Shown piece after piece: positions 5,331 through 7,717 of a DNA stretch of 7,717 nucleotides. Position 1 is the first letter of the stretch. Every line of letters starts with the position of its first letter. This DNA is from Candidatus Moranbacteria bacterium CG23_combo_of_CG06-09_8_20_14_all_35_22 (GTDB taxonomy: Bacteria > Patescibacteriota > Minisyncoccia > Moranbacterales > UBA2206): the NCBI GenBank assembly GCA_002772115.1, contig PCRW01000050.1:1-7717 (forward strand), in the 5' to 3' direction. A program made the position numbers and the translations under genes. Under the pieces are notes generated by a model, which was not told where the DNA came from, made no database searches, and saw only the letters and a list, made by a program, of their open reading frames with translations.

Positions 5331-5885
5331 TTACAAAAATTTCACTTCCAAAAATAAAATTATCAAACTGAAAATTACACCGAAAAGAAAAATGTTTCGC
5401 GAAATTTCAAAAAGTTTTCTTTTGGGACGGTAATAATATTTCGATAAATTATATATTTCAATTGAAAAGTGCTGAAAAATATCTTGGTCTTTTTTGAGTA
5501 TTTTTTTAAGCTCGATGGAATATTCTCTAGCCGATTCAAAATCAGCAATTTTTTTAGAATACAAAAGACTTTCTTCTTGCCCTTTCTTAACCATAAAACT
5601 CGGCGGACGAATTGCTAGAAGAGAAATGATCGCACTTAGCGCCGAGAAAAAAGCAATGAGCGACAAAGTGATATGCAAGTGATCACTGTTCATCACTTCA
5701 TTGATTGCTAAAATAAAAATACCAGTGCTAAGACCAATTATCACATTGCATTGCGAATCGACATTGCGCGTTCTTTCAATAATCTTGTTAGAAAGTCCAT
5801 CTAAGAACGCCACCACGGCCTGCAAATCTTTTTCCACATAATCTTTTTCTTTTTTTGTTTTCATTTTTTTTTCTAAATTATCCAT
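5331..5885 (-). CDS. Three-helix membrane protein resembling DUF5706/PycTM (Pycsar effector family)
   Basis: The 184-aa protein has a Lys/Glu-rich cytoplasmic N-terminus. Hydrophobic helices lie near 47-64, 71-92 and 163-181, and a charged helical region at 100-160 sits between the second and third. The layout and several local patterns resemble DUF5706: an Asp just before the first helix (NVDSQCNVIIGLSTG at 41-55), RPP at 93-95 after the second helix, and EIYNLSKYY--KRKLFEISRNIF at 143-166 before the last helix. In Pycsar systems such proteins are membrane effectors triggered by cyclic CMP/UMP from a neighbouring cyclase; related SLATT proteins serve in other nucleotide-signalling systems. 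No cyclase is in the window, so a defence role is not shown. The ATG has no Shine-Dalgarno sequence, and a promoter ends almost at it. The ABC exporter follows in the same direction. The family call is pattern-based, not a search result. Confidence 0.75.
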   Translation of the reverse strand: MDNLEKKMKTKKEKDYVEKDLQAVVAFLDGLSNKIIERTRNVDSQCNVIIGLSTGIFILAINEVMNSDHLHITLSLIAFFSALSAIISLLAIRPPSFMVKKGQEESLLYSKKIADFESAREYSIELKKILKKDQDIFQHFSIEIYNLSKYYYRPKRKLFEISRNIFLFGVIFSLIILFLEVKFL

Positions 5886-5893
5886 CTGATATT

Positions 5894-5922
5894 ATCTTAC
5901 CACCAATTTGACCACTGATCAA
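5894..5922 (-). promoter_or_regulatory. Promoter of the DUF5706-like gene, near-leaderless
   Basis: On the minus strand TTGATC (5922-5917) and TAAGAT (5899-5894) are 17 bp apart, each matching four of six bases. The predicted start is at about 5887, two bases before the ATG. With no Shine-Dalgarno sequence present, this suggests a leaderless or nearly leaderless mRNA. Confidence 0.4.
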
Positions 5923-5923
5923 T

Positions 5924-5966
5924 CGAAAGAAAAAGAAAAAACAAAGTTTTCAAAAAACTTTGTTTT
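5924..5966 (-). terminator. Intrinsic terminator of the surface-protein gene
   Basis: AAAACAAAGTTTT (5938-5950) and AAAACTTTGTTTT (5954-5966) are perfect 13-base complements with a 3-base loop. On the minus strand the stem runs into a T-rich tract (TTTTTTCTTTTT). It lies 38 bases past the stop of the peptidoglycan-binding protein gene and separates it from the DUF5706-like gene. Confidence 0.85.
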
Positions 5967-6004
5967 CTTTGCACGCCGTAGCAAAAAACATTAGAACTGA
6001 TTTG

Positions 6005-7393
6005 TTATTTATTTTTTTCTTCCAGCTTTGCTTTGGTGAGCGGTCCGACATAGCCGGTTTGCAAAATTCCGTTATCCGCTTGAAACTTTTGAACAGCCCC
6101 CGTAGTCAGTGGTCCATAAAATCCAGTAATATATTTTTGGTCTAAAAATCCCAGAAAAATAAGAATTCTTTGAATATTTTTTATTCCTTCCAATGTTTGA
6201 GAGTTGAAATCTTCCGCTGACATATCATAACCGACATTTTTAAGATTTATTTTTTTATCTGCTTTTTCTGTGTCAGCATCCGGATTTGTCACACTGATAG
6301 TTTTCTTTCGGCTGGTTTGACCACTTAATAAATTATCCATACAAAATTTAGCTACCAATTTTTTGCTTGATTTTTTCTTTACAGAAGAAGCTTCGTGACT
6401 TCCAATCTTAACCTTGGCATCATCGCTAAAATGTTCGCCCTTAATTTCCAATCTCAATTTATCTTGGCAAGATTTACTATCCAAATCTTCATATCGATAA
6501 GCTTTCCAACTGTCAATATCAGCTTTTTCCGAATCATCATCTTCATCATCATCCAATTCTCCTTCTTCGGTTTCAGCAATGCTAGTATTTTGAGAAATCG
6601 CGAAAAAAGAAGCGTGATCAGTTTCAAAAGTACAGCTACCATCTATAACATCGCAACTAACTTCCATTGGTTCCCAGCCATCATCGCCACCATCACTTCT
6701 GGAAAATATATTAAGACTTTCCCCATTATATTCTTCGCCAACATTGAAAGTAATAATAATATCATGGGAAAAAGACAATGTAACATTAGGTACTCCAAAA
6801 CGAAGTTCCAAAATAACTCTTATGTTGCTAAAATCAACACTTTCATTATACCATTCACCTAAGTCAAAACTTCCTCCGCCTGTTTTTGTGACTTCCGTTC
6901 TCGCCGGAAAAGTAATGGAAAAATCACCATCATCAGGAGTATATGTATATTCTTCAGGAAACAAAACCAATGAAGTCATCAAAGTATCATCACTTTCTTC
7001 ATAATAAAATTCCAAAGGATAATTTTCATCCACATAAGCAAAAGCGGTATCATCAACCAACTCACCTCCGATAACAGAAGCCACTCCAATAGCATAATAA
7101 TCTTCTCCTGTTGCCAATGCTTCACCTGCGGTTATTTGCAAACTCCAGCTTCCATCTCCGGCGACTGTCGCTGTTCGATCAACAAACCCGATAATCGCCA
7201 CTGAAACAGTCGCAGTGGGATCACTAACCGTTCCTCTGATAATAGGAGTAGTGTCCGAAGTTACCATATCATAGACAGAAATTGAAGGATCGGCTGCTTT
7301 TGCATCGCGAGGAAAAATAATAAACCCAAAAGATAAAATGATACTCGCTAAAAAAATAATAGTACTTTTATTTATTTTATTTTTATTTTTCAT
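6005..7393 (-). CDS. Secreted multidomain surface protein with C-terminal peptidoglycan-binding domain
   Basis: The 462-aa precursor has a basic N-terminus, a hydrophobic core at 11-27 and an AKA-A cleavage site near residue 33, so it should be exported by Sec and cleaved by signal peptidase I. Residues ~36-122 look like a bacterial Ig-like beta domain (DTTPIIRGTVSDP, then GDGSWSLQI). Residues ~125-270 form a second beta-rich region with a possible Cys247-Cys254 disulfide. A very acidic linker follows (275-292). Residues ~305-385 resemble an IPT/TIG-type beta domain (LEIKGEHFSDDAKVKIG). The C-terminus (~400-457) is a PG_binding_1 domain: NIQRILIFLGF, FYGPLTTGAVQKFQ, GYVGPLTKAKL. No catalytic domain is seen, so it probably anchors to the wall and displays its beta domains. 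The ATG has an AAGGGG site 12 bases upstream, a rather long spacing. It has its own promoter and terminator. Confidence 0.9.
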   Translation of the reverse strand: MKNKNKINKSTIIFLASIILSFGFIIFPRDAKAADPSISVYDMVTSDTTPIIRGTVSDPTATVSVAIIGFVDRTATVAGDGSWSLQITAGEALATGEDYYAIGVASVIGGELVDDTAFAYVDENYPLEFYYEESDDTLMTSLVLFPEEYTYTPDDGDFSITFPARTEVTKTGGGSFDLGEWYNESVDFSNIRVILELRFGVPNVTLSFSHDIIITFNVGEEYNGESLNIFSRSDGGDDGWEPMEVSCDVIDGSCTFETDHASFFAISQNTSIAETEEGELDDDEDDDSEKADIDSWKAYRYEDLDSKSCQDKLRLEIKGEHFSDDAKVKIGSHEASSVKKKSSKKLVAKFCMDNLLSGQTSRKKTISVTNPDADTEKADKKINLKNVGYDMSAEDFNSQTLEGIKNIQRILIFLGFLDQKYITGFYGPLTTGAVQKFQADNGILQTGYVGPLTKAKLEEKNK

Positions 7394-7439
7394 ACTTATT
7401 TTTAACCCCTTTTTATTTTATTTTACAAACTTCAATTAA

Positions 7440-7468
7440 ATTATATACCTTTTAAAAAATATGCGCAA
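7440..7468 (-). promoter_or_regulatory. Promoter of the surface-protein gene
   Basis: On the minus strand a perfect TATAAT -10 box (7445-7440) lies 17 bp after TTGCGC (7468-7463), which matches only the TTG half of the -35 consensus. The predicted start is near 7433, giving a 40-base leader that contains AAGGGG. Unlike proS, this gene therefore has a normal leader. Confidence 0.6.
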
Positions 7469-7506
7469 TCTTACAAATTAACATTCATTTCTGTTATAAG
7501 AGTTTT

Positions 7507-7547
7507 TAAATAAATACTTATTTAGGTGGGTATCTGCCTATCCACCT
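7507..7547. repeat. Two adjoining inverted repeats upstream of the surface-protein promoter
   Basis: TAAATAA (7507-7513) and TTATTTA (7518-7524) are perfect complements with a 4-base loop. Sharing one base, AGGTGGGTA (7524-7532) pairs with TATCCACCT (7539-7547), with one G-T wobble and a 6-base loop. No T-run follows on either strand. The second pair contains CTATCCACC, a 7-of-9 match to the DnaA box. The gap from 7394 to the window end holds no gene. Confidence 0.45.
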
Positions 7548-7604
7548 TCGAAATCTTTATGATTTTTCAAAAAAGGTACCCAGCCCCTTTAATCCCTCCT
7601 AGGC

Positions 7605-7613
7605 TGTGGATAA
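7605..7613 (-). promoter_or_regulatory. Perfect DnaA-box sequence
   Basis: The minus strand reads TTATCCACA, the consensus high-affinity DnaA box. It lies 8 bp upstream of the -35 box of the plus-strand promoter at 7622-7650, and A/T-rich DNA follows. A single copy can occur by chance and does not define an origin. Confidence 0.5.
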
Positions 7614-7621
7614 CTCACATT

Positions 7622-7650
7622 TTGACCTTCGGGTAATCTTCGGGTATAAT
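7622..7650 (+). promoter_or_regulatory. Strong outward promoter at the right end
   Basis: TTGACC (five of six) and a perfect TATAAT are separated by 17 bp, a strong sigma-70-type promoter. Its spacer contains a tandem direct repeat, CTTCGGGTA at 7627-7635 and 7638-7646, whose second copy runs into the -10 box. Transcription should start near 7657 and run out of the window, so the gene it serves is not visible. No start codon with a ribosome-binding site appears in the remaining 60 bases. Confidence 0.65.
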
Positions 7651-7717
7651 AAAATTATAACAATAGGTCACTGAAAAATTAAAATTTTTTCGAAATTAAA
7701 CTCGGACCCTGAATTTC

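Noticed and set aside
6395..6862. Plus-strand open frame of 155 codons inside the surface-protein gene
   Set aside because: It is antisense to a gene with clear domains and a signal peptide, and its Ile/Phe-rich product is typical of the reverse frame of acidic coding DNA.
171..7393. Reassignment of UGA to glycine or tryptophan, as in some CPR lineages
   Set aside because: None of the seven genes ends in TGA (five TAA, two TAG), which is suggestive. However, no long gene contains an in-frame TGA and glycine uses ordinary GGN codons, so there is no positive evidence of recoding.

Overview
The window is AT-rich bacterial DNA with seven credible protein genes, six on the minus strand and one (proS) on the plus strand. 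The best guess for the host is a small-genome bacterium of the Patescibacteria/CPR type. This is inferred from a short prolyl-tRNA synthetase without its editing insertion, a secreted protein ending in a peptidoglycan-binding domain, short A/T-rich intergenic regions, many orphan small proteins, and promoters that abut start codons. No rRNA, tRNA, transposase, integrase or CRISPR array is visible. The long frames are open under the standard bacterial code.

Left part (1-1831): a minus-strand group reads leftward. It starts with an MccF-like serine carboxypeptidase (peptidase S66), continues with two small proteins of unknown function (68 and 81 aa), and ends at a good intrinsic terminator at 106-146. 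The 102-bp gap between the peptidase and proS holds back-to-back promoters.

Centre (1832-3493): proS has a near-consensus promoter whose predicted transcription start falls on the A of its ATG, so the mRNA is probably leaderless. An intrinsic terminator follows. The next ~400 bp, between convergent proS and an ABC exporter gene, has no credible gene. It does hold several perfect inverted repeats, one lying over a weak promoter, and a GC-rich terminator-like palindrome. It could be a small non-coding transcription unit or a dispersed palindromic element.

Right part (3494-7717): three minus-strand genes encode an ABC exporter half-transporter, a three-helix membrane protein resembling DUF5706/PycTM (the Pycsar anti-phage effector family, here with no cyclase beside it), and a large secreted Ig-like/peptidoglycan-binding surface protein. 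The surface-protein gene ends in a perfect 13-bp terminator hairpin. The last 300 bases have no gene but hold its promoter, two inverted repeats, one perfect DnaA box, and a strong plus-strand promoter pointing out of the window.

Functionally, the genes centre on the cell envelope (peptidase, surface protein, exporter, membrane effector-like protein) plus one translation housekeeping gene. No complete known defence or biosynthetic system is present. The most unusual points are the lone PycTM-like gene, the leaderless architecture, and the structured 3109-3456 region.
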